Shown one piece after another: positions 41,300-52,582 of a stretch of DNA of 64,000 nt (position 1 is its first letter; every line of letters starts with the position of its first letter). The notes beneath the pieces were generated by a model. The model saw only the letters and a program-made list of their open reading frames with translations. It was not told the DNA's origin and searched no databases. Source of the stretch: Pyrenophora tritici-repentis. Its lineage: Eukaryota; Ascomycota; Dothideomycetes; Pleosporales; Pleosporaceae. Made by a program: the position numbers and the translations under genes. Location: NCBI RefSeq assembly GCF_003171515.1, contig NC_089390.1, positions 5,642,001 through 5,706,000 of the forward strand, read 5' to 3'.

Positions 41300-44200
41300 T
41301 CACGGCAAATCACCATATGTCTTCTTGCGACTCCAAAACTTGCGGCTCTTCTTCTCCTCTTCCTTCTTAACCGGCGCGCGCGACACAGGCGGCTCAGGTG
41401 GAGCCGAGTTTTTGAAAAAGTCGGCTAGGTCGCTGGTAGCGGCACGGGAGCTCACGGTCGCTGCGTCTGCGACGGCCGGGGCCCGGGCTTGTAACCGGGG
41501 CTTATAGGCGCGAGGGGCGTCCGAGGCAATAGAGGCCGTTGAGCCTGTCTTGGGTGGTGGTACACCATTGCCGTTGCGCGTGGAATTTGCGCGTGCTCGT
41601 GCGGCCGCAATGGTTTCTTCGCTGAGGACAAAGGGCTGAGGTTTGGTATTTGATGGGGGCTCCATGTCATTGAGAAAGTCCATGAAACTTTCCTGCTTTG
41701 GTTGTGTTTGCCTAGACCCTTGGGGTTGGCTGGGCGATGGGAGGGCAGTCAACTGATCTTCGTCCTCTTCGTCGTCTTCTTCTTCGTCGGAAATGTCAAT
41801 GGCATACGGGTCCTTGACGCGTCGACGAGTCTTGGTAACGTGCGGTTCGTTGCCTGGGGCAGACATGCTTCCACTGAGTTGTTGTGGAGTGTTGGAATAG
41901 GCCGGCTGCACAACACTGGGAGATGGGATAAGACCAGTTCGCGAGTTGATTGTCTGGGTACTGTCTTTACTTTCCAAAGTAGAGGCAGCAGAACCATATG
42001 CAGACTCGACGTTGCCATGGCCACCAAGCATACTATCGAATTGGTCGGAATCTACCGTGGTGCGAAAGGGCGCAATGTTTTTTGGTATCCTAGGTTGACC
42101 TTTGTGAGCATCCGGTGGGCCTTGGCGAATAAAGTCAATCAAGTCACCATTGCCACTAGAAAGACCTGCTGGACTGCGTGGTTCCATGCTAGGGCGTGGC
42201 CTATGAGACGCGCCATGTGCACCGCCGGGACCGGGTTGCCTCGTTGATAGTTTGCGTCCCAACGACGATGTTGATGCACTGGCAGATCTGGAGCCGTTAC
42301 CGCTAATGTTGACAAAAGGCCGCACGGGCTGTTCTTGTCCTGGAGAAGGGCCGGTAGATCGTATAAAGTCAGCAAAGTCACGCATTGACTCCGATTCGAT
42401 TTTTGGATCCCTTGCTAGCGGTCGTGTCACTACTTTCCGGCTTGGAGAGGGCTTGTGGTTGGAAGCTGTAGGCCCCTTGCGAGCCGTCGACGTGTTTGGT
42501 AGATTTGCAGTGCCAAAGGACGCATCGTCAGCATTGACCCGAGGGTACACGGTAACTGAAGACTTTGAAGGTCTGCGAGCAATGCCTTTTTTCTGCACGG
42601 GTTCCTGACTCGTAAGCAAAAGTAAACAACTGGGAAACAAAAACACTTACATCCAAGTCTCGCATGCTCTGCGGGGTCAAGGTAAACTTCACCGTGTCCT
42701 TGCCCTTGACTAGAGAGTCAAACTCTCGCGCCCGATCTTCTTCGGACATGCGGCCACTGAGTCCACGCGAACGGTGGCTGGATACAGACTCACGCCCGCT
42801 GGAAACAGGAATGGCACCCAGCCTACGCACAGATGAAGAAGTCGACGGGTGGCGTCCCAATGAAGTATTGTCAGAGGAAGACCTTTCACGCGTCGATTCT
42901 TCCGTAGACACGCGGTGTAATCGTTTATCCTGCAAAAGTACATCTTGACCAAGAGTAGTGGGGCTACGCTTGGGACTGTCAGTATGGATGCTGCGGGCAT
43001 TAGTGTGTGTAGAAGCAGTCTTTTCCTTGCGTGATGATGGTGGACTACTGTCCACTTCCTGCAGAGCAGGCAACGACGAGCCTCGCGACACACTGCGAGA
43101 TACGTCAGGTCGCCGCGGTGAGATGATGGCACCCATTTCTAGAGATAAGTTGGCCGCAACTTCTTTGCGTACCATACTCCGGTCGGGCACAATGGGCCTA
43201 CCGTGCCTGCCATCAGGCGGTGGGGTACTAGCATGAGCAAGTGACTTTGGTGTAAAGCTTCGCGGCTGCACTTCTACATAACCTCCACTCCTGGAACGTT
43301 CGTGGGGCGATTCTTGTGGTGTGGTCGATGCTGATTGTATGACGCTATCCGATGTTTTGGCAATACCAATGGCGGCGGGCTCCTCGTCATCTGAGACGCC
43401 CATGTCTAGGTACGAAGTTGGGTCATTGTGTACAGTCGGCCTTGGTGTTGTTCCAGGCGTAGAGTGTGGAGACTTTGGGCCATTACTGCGATTACTGCGC
43501 GTTGAAAAGGTACGCACCAAGCCAGGAGGACCAGGTCTCTCAATGGACATGCGCTTTGAGCGCATAACCTTGACCTCGCTCTGAGGACTGCCATTGTCCT
43601 GTTTGTCAGCCTCGTCGGATGTCACTGGGTCGTCCGTATTCATTCCAAAACCCATGCCTGTAGTCGCCGCAAAGGCTACCATGGAAGGATCCGGGGAAAA
43701 CTCGGCTTGGGTCGGCTCTGGCTGCTCATTTCGTATCGAAACTGTCTCGGTAGAATTGTTGCTTAGTCGCCCCGAGCCGCTGTCATCACTGCCGTGCAGC
43801 TTGTCCGAAGCTTCAATATGTTTGGCGGTGTGTTCGGAAGTCTCGGTATGACCGTTGGCGGGTTTGTCGGGCTGGTTAACTTTTTGGTCCTCGGCAGCTT
43901 GCTCGGGTACGGAGAACTGTGGTATTGAAGGCAGCGGTGTAGACGTGGGACGCTTCCTTTGGGCTTTCTTGAAAGACTCCACTGGAGACAACACCAAGAC
44001 GCTCATTGGTCGCGGCGTCCACGATATTGGTGTCGACGCGCTCGAGTTCTCACTCTCGTCCTCAAACGTCGGTGCCAGGCCAGGTACTTCGATTTCGTCC
44101 ACGTCGCGCTCGCGAATCGGAAGGGGTATGTTTGCCGCAATATCGGTTTCTGTCGGAGGGTGCTCGGGCAGCGGTTCGGGGTCGCTGTGCAGTGTGTTTA

Positions 44201-45155
44201 TTGTGTCGCGGCTGGCTCTGTGACGAAGGAGGCTTGAGTAGCTCGAAGAGGCGCGTACACCTCGTCCGGGAGACATGGGCGATAGGGGAGATCGGACACG
44301 TTTTCTCCATGTCCTCCAGAGCCTGCCCAGTGTCGAATTCAGCGCAATCTTCTCCACATCGGGCTCCTCGATGATGAGGCGTTCAATGGCGATGGGTTGA
44401 TCTTCCGTCGCCAGTTTCTTCATCCTAGACGCCATACGAGCGAGCGCTGCCGAACCCGAAACGAGCAGCAGTTGCTCAGCAACATATTCGACGACTGAAG
44501 TCAGAAAAATGGCCGAAGACCAGGATACTAGGCCAGCCTCTTCATCTTCGTCGTCATCCATGCTGAGCCCGCGCTCCTGCTGGACGAACCTCTCTTCGTC
44601 CTCGTCCTCGAATTCACCCAGTCGCGTGTAGACCATGATGCGTAGGCGGGTACGTTTCCACATCTTCTCCACGTCCCACGAGCCCATGGTCTTGTGTTCT
44701 TGTGTAATTGCGTCATCGTCATCTTCACCGGCCAACAGACCCTCGAGCTCCTCATCGGCGGCCTCCATGGCCTCGCGGGCCAGTCGCGGCTTGAGCACAT
44801 CGGATATGGCGGGTCGGATTGCGGCGAGCGATGGCGATCGCGCCGATGTCAAAAATGCAAAGAGGAGGTGGTCGAGAAAGGCATTCAAGAGGGCCAGAGC
44901 GGGTTCGGAGAAGATTGCATTTTGCAGCTCGTCGGCGTCCACGTCCTCTTCGCGCATCTGCGCATTGTGATGATCGGTAACCGTCTGCGAGGCGACCGAG
45001 GCGGCGATATAGGCGGGTGACGGGCGAACAGTCGTGGGCATCTGGAATCCAAGGGAGCTGGCGAGCGAGGGCGCCTTGTCGCTGCTGAAGCTCGCGCTTC
45101 GACACGGACGTGGTGACGGCATGGCGGCCGTCTCGGAGTATGTGTGTCTATGCAT
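41300..45155 (-). CDS. large acidic Ser/Pro-rich protein, function unknown
   Basis: 1,269 residues from exons 45155-42651 and 42604-41300, joined MRDLD|EPVQKK by a 46-bp GTAAGT...CAG intron. A start at MPSPRPCRSASF, 11 codons on, is also possible. Residues about 75-150 form a helical, histone-fold-like region (FLDHLLFAFLTSARSPSL, RPAISDVLKPRLAREAM), followed by acidic stretches (EDDDDAITQEH, DDDEDEEAG). The rest is low-complexity and disordered: many Ser/Pro motifs, SRGRSG-like runs and SDEEEDDEEDEDQ near the C-terminus. Short repeats MRDFADFIRSTGP, GDLIDFIRQGPP, SFMDFLNDMEPP and SDLADFFKNSAPP share a (D)F(I/L/F) core, four copies of a possible docking motif. It resembles conserved fungal proteins of unknown function. 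It is probably phosphorylated; location cannot be read. Confidence 0.85.
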
Positions 45156-48100
45156 TGAAGATGAAATGTGAAGAAACGTGCGGAGTGTAGGCAAAGACTA
45201 TGTTTCTGCGGGTAATATCGCGGCGCGCCCGTAGCGGTTGTCGCACTGCGACCTGTAGCTGAAGCAACAGTACAAGGAAAAAAGGGCAACGAGCGGTGAT
45301 GGTCAAGAGGCGTGCAAACGGCCAAGGAGTGACTATAGCTTGCTAAAAGGAAAAATAGGCCGTCAATGGCACATGATGGTACGCAATCTTTCCAGGCCAG
45401 AAGGGATGGCTCAAGGACAAGACGGGATGTGAGACGAGAGATTGAACGAGTGTCATATCATCGGGGGTATTGTCTGATGAGAAGACATCCCAGACGACGA
45501 TCAATCGACCCTGGTGTTCGCTAGGCTCAAGACATGCTGGCCGCTTTCGTACGGAACACGCAATGCGAATATCGTGTAGCCTTGACCCTGATTCATGGGA
45601 ACAACGATAATAAAGGCCACACGTCGCCGCGAGCTTTGTATCGCGTTTTGCTGGTACTACAAGTGGCACGCCGCCTGTGACACTACCGACTGCTGCCGTC
45701 TGCTTGATCCAATGTGCATGCCTGGAACCACGGCCGAACCATCACGTGGCCGCCTGTACAATTCGCTGCTCCGTGCATATATAGTCTCGTCAAAACCTAG
45801 CACTAGTATAATCCGCCAGGTTATCTTTTCTATCGCAAACGAGGACATGTCAGGAAGAAAACCCATGTTTCCAAGCATTTGCAAGTACAGCCGTTGGACT
45901 GTGTCAAACCAGCGTACAGGTGCACATGTGGAGTCGTCGCACCATGAAACCGACGCCTGGCCCGACTGCTTTCATTCCCGGCACCCGCACCTATCCACTG
46001 CCCTGACCACGTTTGATCCCGATTTCTGTCTGCATGGCGAGACGCATATTCGTGATCGCGTACGAGAATTGGCCGACTTTCTTTTTTGCAAATATGATCT
46101 TCCGGATGATCTGTTCCGGTGCGGTGGTCGTGCAGCGTCGTCGGCCCAGACAAGTCAGTTTGCACTCTTGAAGGTTTTCGCTAATCTCAGGGGAAACCTC
46201 GCATTGTCGTGTCAACCGCTGCTACTCGTCCTGAACCCACTGCCAGGTAATCAGAATGCCGTGTATTTGCTTTTCCCACCGTGACATGTGTACGGCACGG
46301 TCCGTACAAGGGTGCTCACACACGTCTTTACATGAAACAATGGAGCGGCATAGCGAAGCCTAGCCAAGGGCCAGTAATGTGATTACCTACACATGATCGG
46401 GTTGCTCGTGCCTGGATTCGTACAGACGATAGCGTATTCACAAGTTGTGTATGTACCTAGGTTTGGTGCCGAGGCTTTTGTGCCGTGCATTTCAGGCATC
46501 CACAATTGTTCACTTCGATGACATGTGATGCTCGCTCTCGTAGATTCGTCAACACTACAACTGGCATTTCCAATGTCGATGCTGGATAGTTTGCCTAGAA
46601 AGGCCATGTCACAAGGTGCAAAGGAAAGAGCAACCCAGTTGCTGTTACCTCATGGCAGCCTGCTATTGGTCGAAAACACCGTGCCAAGACATATCCCCTC
46701 ATCTTTCTTGAACATCTTGACAACTACACGACACTTGAATCAAACACTACCCTTTCCACTGTTGTCTTCTTCGTTGCCTCCAGCTCGACGTGTTGTTTCT
46801 CGTCGTCCTGTTTCATTCTTGTTTTGTCTTGGCGGCAATGGCACACAATGACAAGACGGTGCCACTCGTATCGATGCAATCGTAAAAACCCCAATCGAAC
46901 CGGACCTCCTTCGACGATTCCCAGGACTTTTTTCTATTGAATCAGCCGTTAAAGAACTTGGAGCACTTTCAGACCATGCCGAATCTTCCGACTATGCCAT
47001 GACGGCACCACCCTAACGATTCCCTACCAACGATGCCAGGTTCAGTCGATGGGCCTTATACGTCGGCCATTTTGTGTTGTAGTGTCTCTTGCAGCCTTGC
47101 TCTCTGAAAGGCGACGACATGAGACAAGGGTCGACATGTTCCCCCATGAGCTAGGCGGTACTTGCAGATACAGCACGCTTCGTTGCTGCTGACTGATCCC
47201 ATGTCTTGGATATGCATGCATGCAATGGCATGACCGTTGGCGAATCGACATCTGCAGCAAGGTTCGCCTACAAACTGGTCGCGGCCCCAATGAGAACAAG
47301 GCCGATGGTAGACGTGTTCGACCCAGCACATGTACGCGATCTGGCTCGGCGTGTCTGGTTGTTGCTGTCTTGATCTGGTCGAACTGGAACCAAGGGACGA
47401 CTAAGTTTTTGTAGGGACTCATACCACGGCCATTTGCAAACATGCAAACACACCTCACACAAGGACCAAAACATTTACCATGTCTCCTACAATCCGTTTG
47501 TGGCTTGCTCTTTTGTCTCTATAACCACAGGCGCTTGGCGTACATGCTGGTAGAGGCACGTCTCTTTCTACATCTCCACGTCCCCCATGCCAAGGCGACC
47601 CTGTACGAGCTGAGAAGCGGACGGATTCTGATCGATCCCACTGGAACAATTGACGAGACTGGTCTTATGTTTCCTTCTCTCATCTCTTCTGGGTCTTTGT
47701 GTTTTGGAGGCGTCGACCCATGTCGGAAATCTAGTGCGACGACTGCTGCCCCCGGATGAGTAATGGCAAGGACCAGATTCGACGCCAGGCCTCGCAAACC
47801 CCACGCGGATGATAGCTGCCCAACCACCACAGCTTCAACCGCTACGTGGTCATACGAAAAAAAATGAAGATTTGATCACGGTCATGTCAAACGTAACGAG
47901 GCCGACGTCCGCAGGACACTCAACTCAACGAGTACCACCACCACCCCAAGTCTACCCCAGAAATATCATGCGTCATGCAACTGGCGCCATCTGCAAGCGT
48001 CTAGCTGCCCCGAAGGTCGGACTTGCCTGTAACGGTCCCCGTTCTATTCTGAGCGATTCGCTGAGAGTAGCTTTTTGCCTCCTGCAGGTACACCCGCTGG

Positions 48101-50189
48101 AGGCACCCCACCAGAAGCACCTGTGGCTGCAAGTCATATCTTGCACCGGTCCGAACGAAGGGGCCGTGCAGAATGGGTGCCTGCGATTGCATAACGAGCA
48201 TGGCGGTCGATGGATCAGTGCCACTGCCTGGAGCGGTGTTGTTGCGTCATGACGGAACCCTGAGGGACAGGTAAGACGAATCTACATCTGGGACCTCGAT
48301 CGGATAACGTAGCTACCGTGGATTGGCTTGATTCCAGGCATGGTGTTGCATTTCCCATCAGTGTAGGCTGCGCGTCTGGTGGCGGCCCAGCACCACCCGA
48401 CCTATCGGATAAGCCTGGCGCGAACCATTTGGACGTGTCTTGCGCTCGATCAGCAGCGAGCCATGATCTGGGGAAAATATAAGCCTTCTGATATCCCTCC
48501 CAACACATGGGACGGACCTCTAGCCTTATCAACGCTGACCTAGTACGCCACACGCACGGTTCCGATTCTCCACGCGACTGTCAGACTATTTCAAACATGT
48601 TACAATGTCTTGTTGAACATTTCTGACAGCAAGATATTGTCGCGGTGAAAATGGGGAAGGGGGGAACATGGCGACGCTGTCGCGACACGGGTTCAGTGGC
48701 CGGCGGCGTTACTCGATTGAGAAACGTAACATCGGGACGTGGATTTTCCCCTTATCTTTGGTGGGCGGGCTTGCGGGCTTGGCAGATCGACGACAGGCCC
48801 GCAACCCCGCTAAGCCCAACGTTCACGCGCGATTATGTTTTGCCGATATGTTGATGCGGCTTTTTCTAGCAAGCCAGGCACGGCTATTTTATTTCTTCTA
48901 CATGCTACATTCAGCCCGGCCGTGGGGTTTCGGTGCGAGAGACTCTGGGCAATACTGGCCATTACAAACCGCATTGACGGCCATTCGTGCGATTCCAAAC
49001 AGTCAACGTTTGCTTTTGGGCGTGCAGAAACTGTGGGGTTGACATGCAACTCGTGCAGTCCGTGCCTGGACGGCGGTGCTTGGAAGCCCATGCTGCACCC
49101 AAGACTCGTCATGGTGTCCTTCTGGAACAAACGCACGTCCTCGACCCAGAGAGCAAGTCGGAGGCCCCGTGCCGGATAGTCAAGGTCCCTTGAGTAAATA
49201 GTATCATACTGTGGGAACGTGTCGTGGGAATAGTTGCAAAAAAGTTGAAAATGATGTTGTTATGACGAGAGCGTCTAATGGGAATACGGCCATTGGCTGC
49301 AAGCGTGCTTATCGCCCCCCCAACATCAACCCGGGGCTGCGGCGCCATGCCCCCCAAGACGGCGGCCGTATGCAGGGTGTTGGACGAGGTTGTACACAGT
49401 CAGCTTAGGGACCCCCGGGACTGTCGCAGTCGCACTCGTATTGAGGCATAAAGTTGACGATACGACGGCGGTCAGTAGTCTCTGAGACGGTGTGGGGCAG
49501 CGGTGTGTGCAATAGTAAGAGATTCCCTGGGTCAGGGTGAATAGCATGACCAATTTGGTACTACGTACTCTGGCGCGGGTAAATTTAGCTACAATATGGC
49601 GACGGTATCCAGCGTGGCTGCGGTCAAAGTCGGGAGGCCATGAGGCTGTGCGTCTGGGGCGCCGCGCCAAACCGAACCGGTACGTGCGCTCCTTTGTTCC
49701 TGGACAACACCCGGCCAGCATTGAGGGCAACGACATTTGGAGACGACAAGGGAAACGCGTAACATCAGCAACCCGCCAGCATCCAGCATACGGACAGGTA
49801 AGCCGTACGTGTCGTGGACTTGCGGGAAAAAGGCTTTAGCGGGGGCTAATTACTGGGGGTGCGCGGCGGAGGGAAAAAGTCGCGCGTTTAGAGCAGCCAT
49901 TGCTTCGTCCATCCCACGGATGCAGTTCGGCGACGGCTCTTGGCTACGGCTAGCCCAACGATTATCTGACCACGGCTAGCCCCGCTACAGGCCGAGACAG
50001 TCAAGTCATTCCACGACACTTACCTTATAATCAAACCCCCAGCCCGCTGTCCTTATCTTCTTCCCCATCACATCTCCCCACTTCAAACAATCACCCCTCC
50101 ATAAAACCGTCCTCGTCGACGTGAACTTGCTTCTCTTCTTTACCACCACATCACTACCATCAGCATCGTCACGTATACCATCCGCAATC
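45156..50189. other. long gene-poor interval
   Basis: Apart from the weak candidate at 47056-47331 I see no supportable gene in these 5 kb. The right end is the glutamine synthetase promoter region and is pyrimidine-rich on the plus strand at 50035-50160. Confidence 0.45.
47056..47331 (-). CDS. possible small Cys/His-rich protein
   Basis: A 91-residue frame starting MCWVEHVYHRPCSHWGRD has ten Cys and several His spaced like a zinc-binding fold (CCRCRFANGHAIACMH, then ACCICKYR). Cys and His cluster and hydrophilic loops alternate, which is unusual for a chance frame. The frame extends upstream without a stop for some codons, so the true start or a first exon may lie near 47390. No family name is offered. 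It could be a chance frame; transcript data would settle it. Confidence 0.35.
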   Translation of the reverse strand: MCWVEHVYHRPCSHWGRDQFVGEPCCRCRFANGHAIACMHIQDMGSVSSNEACCICKYRLAHGGTCRPLSHVVAFQRARLQETLQHKMADV

Positions 50190-51730
50190 ATGGTACGTGT
50201 CTTGATCTTTTCAATACACATGTCTTTTGCTAACAAGTCATAGGCAAACTCGACAATCGTCTCCAATGCCGCCAACGTATGCTGCTCCTGCTCGTGTACC
50301 ATCACAACCACCCATGCTAATTTCCGCAACAGCTCAAGAAGTACCTTGACTTGCCCCAGAAGGGCTCAGTCATGGCCGAGTATGTCTGGATAGACGGCTC
50401 CAACGGCATTCGCTCAAAATCAAAGGTCAGTTTTTTGTACTTATCCAGTCTTCCCCCACTCGAGGCAGTCTGTGGTTGCGATACACATTTCCAGGGTACG
50501 GGAGCCGCGATGGGCCAAGTCTGCGCGTATGACGTAAACTGGGCCAATCGCTCCTTCTGCACAGATTCCTGGCGTTCCTTATCGCAACCCCACGATAAGC
50601 CACCGATTGCAGACGGCAGGACCTGCATGAGGTCTGCCGTATAACCCCTCCTTTGCCTCGATCACTGCGTCACACACGATCGCCAAACAGCCGCTGACCT
50701 AATGTAGACTTTGAAGAAGAAGGTTGAGAGCCTCGACGACCTCCCAGAATGGAACTTTGACGGTTCGTCAACTGGTCAGGCGCCCGGTGACAACTCGGAC
50801 GTCTACCTCCGCCCCGTCGCATACTACCCCGACCCGTTCCGTCTAGGTGACAATGTTCTGGTCATGTGCGAGACGTACATGTCCGACGGCTCACCCAACG
50901 CCTACAACTTCCGCCACGACGCCGCCATCATCTTTGAGAAGCACAAGGAGCACGGCTTCTGGTTCGGTCTCGAGCAAGAGTACACTCTTCTCGACGAGTT
51001 TGGCTGGCCATATGGCTGGCCCAAGAACGGCTTCCCCGCTCCTCAGGGCCCATACTACTGCGGTGTCGGTACCGGCAAGGTCTTTTGCCGTGACATCGTA
51101 GAGGCTCACTACAAGGCGTGCATGTACGCCGAGATTGCCATTTCCGGTACAAATGCCGAGGTTATGCCCGCTCAGTGGGAATACCAGGTCGGCCCTTGCC
51201 CCGGCATTGACCTTGGTGACCAGCTCTGGATGTCGCGATTCCTCCTACACCGCGTTGCCGAGGAGTTTGGTGCCAAGGTTACCTTTGCGCCCAAGCCCAT
51301 CCCTGGTGACTGGAACGGTGCCGGTCTCCACACCAACGTCTCCACCACCGAGACTCGTGGCGACAACGGCATGAAGGCCATTGAGGCCGCCATGGAGAAG
51401 CTGTCCAAGCGCCAGGCTGAGCACATGGCCGTCTACGGCTCAGACAACCAGCTCCGCATGACTGGCAAGCACGAGACTGCCTCGTATGACAAGTTCACCT
51501 GGGGTGTCGCCAACCGTGGCTCCTCCGTCCGTATTCCCCGCGCCGTCGCCGCCGAGGGCAAGGGATACTTCGAGGACCGCCGTCCCGCCTCCAACGGTGA
51601 CCCATACCAGATCACTGGCATAATCGCCGAGACCATGTACGGCAAGGTCGAGGGTGCCGACGTTGCCAGGTTTGCCAAGCAGGCCGAAACTGTCGAAACC
51701 GAGATGGTCATTGACATTCACAAGCCATAG
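50190..51730 (+). CDS. glutamine synthetase
   Basis: The cytosolic enzyme makes glutamine from glutamate, ammonia and ATP, the main entry of ammonium into metabolism. 383 residues come from exons 50190-50192, 50244-50276, 50333-50425 and 50708-51730. The first exon is just the ATG, followed at once by GTACGT; exon 2 gives [11 protein letters not shown] and exon 3 [12 protein letters not shown]. The frame closes exactly. Landmarks are [13 protein letters not shown] (beta-Grasp end), [10 protein letters not shown] (metal-binding Glu), [28 protein letters not shown] (ATP/glutamate site), RGSSVRIPR, and [14 protein letters not shown]. The length fits eukaryotic type II enzymes. Intron 3 is unusually long here (282 bp). 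Fungal homologues are under nitrogen control; no GATA-site analysis was done. Confidence 0.96.
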
Positions 51731-52582
51731 ATGGGTATTCTGTTTTGCTCCTCTTCTTCATACCCCCTTTTTGTGCATAGACCGTGTTGGATTACGTGGC
51801 CGCTCTTGTAAAATGGTTGGCTTCGGTATAGTTCGGTAGTTATTTTCTTCGTTTGAGTTTTACATGGCCTGATATGACGAGACGGTAATGGCATGGGCAA
51901 TGAACTACATACACTGATACTATTTTTTGTTGTTGATGCGTGATGTGTTTTGATGTCAATTAGATGAGATGGTGAAGAAAAAGATGATACGTGTTTAATT
52001 CTCGAGAGAAGTTTGGCTGGTAGATGTGGTCGAATGCCAAGATACAGAAGTTCCGGTGTTGCATCTTTCAATACAAGTCATGTTTGAGATGTCATCAAGT
52101 ATATGCAGGAAGATGAGTGAATACATGTACTGTGTAATACCGAGTATAATGTACAGGGGTAGTAGATAGTACCTTGACTGCCTACTTATATTGTTGTTAC
52201 AACAAAACTGTGTTGTGAACATCTGCTACTAAGCATCGACATCACTTACATATACCATTATAGGAAAGAAGATGGCTCAGTCAATGTCCTGTCCTGTTTA
52301 ATCACACATATACAAGTCCATGTTAAATAGAGATGATTTCGTTTTTGGATATTCCACTACTGCTGAGTGGATAATCACCAACGCCTTTTCATCCTTGAAT
52401 AGGGTATCACTATACTAACAATCATCTCTTTTACCTTCCTACTCACGCCTTCTCCATCCTCATCCATATCACATACCCATCCTTATCCCCCATCTCTCGT
52501 CGTCCCATATCCTTTCTCACTCCTCCTCATCCCTTCACCAAATAACACTAAGCCCCTCCCCAAACTGCGTCAAAAAGGCTTC
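51731..52582. other. convergent intergenic region
   Basis: AT-rich sequence between the 3' ends of glutamine synthetase (plus) and MED1 (minus); no gene is seen. Confidence 0.55.

Noticed and set aside
45595..46284. 229-residue frame on the plus strand
   Set aside because: No start context, domain or splice structure is convincing; composition looks like non-coding sequence.
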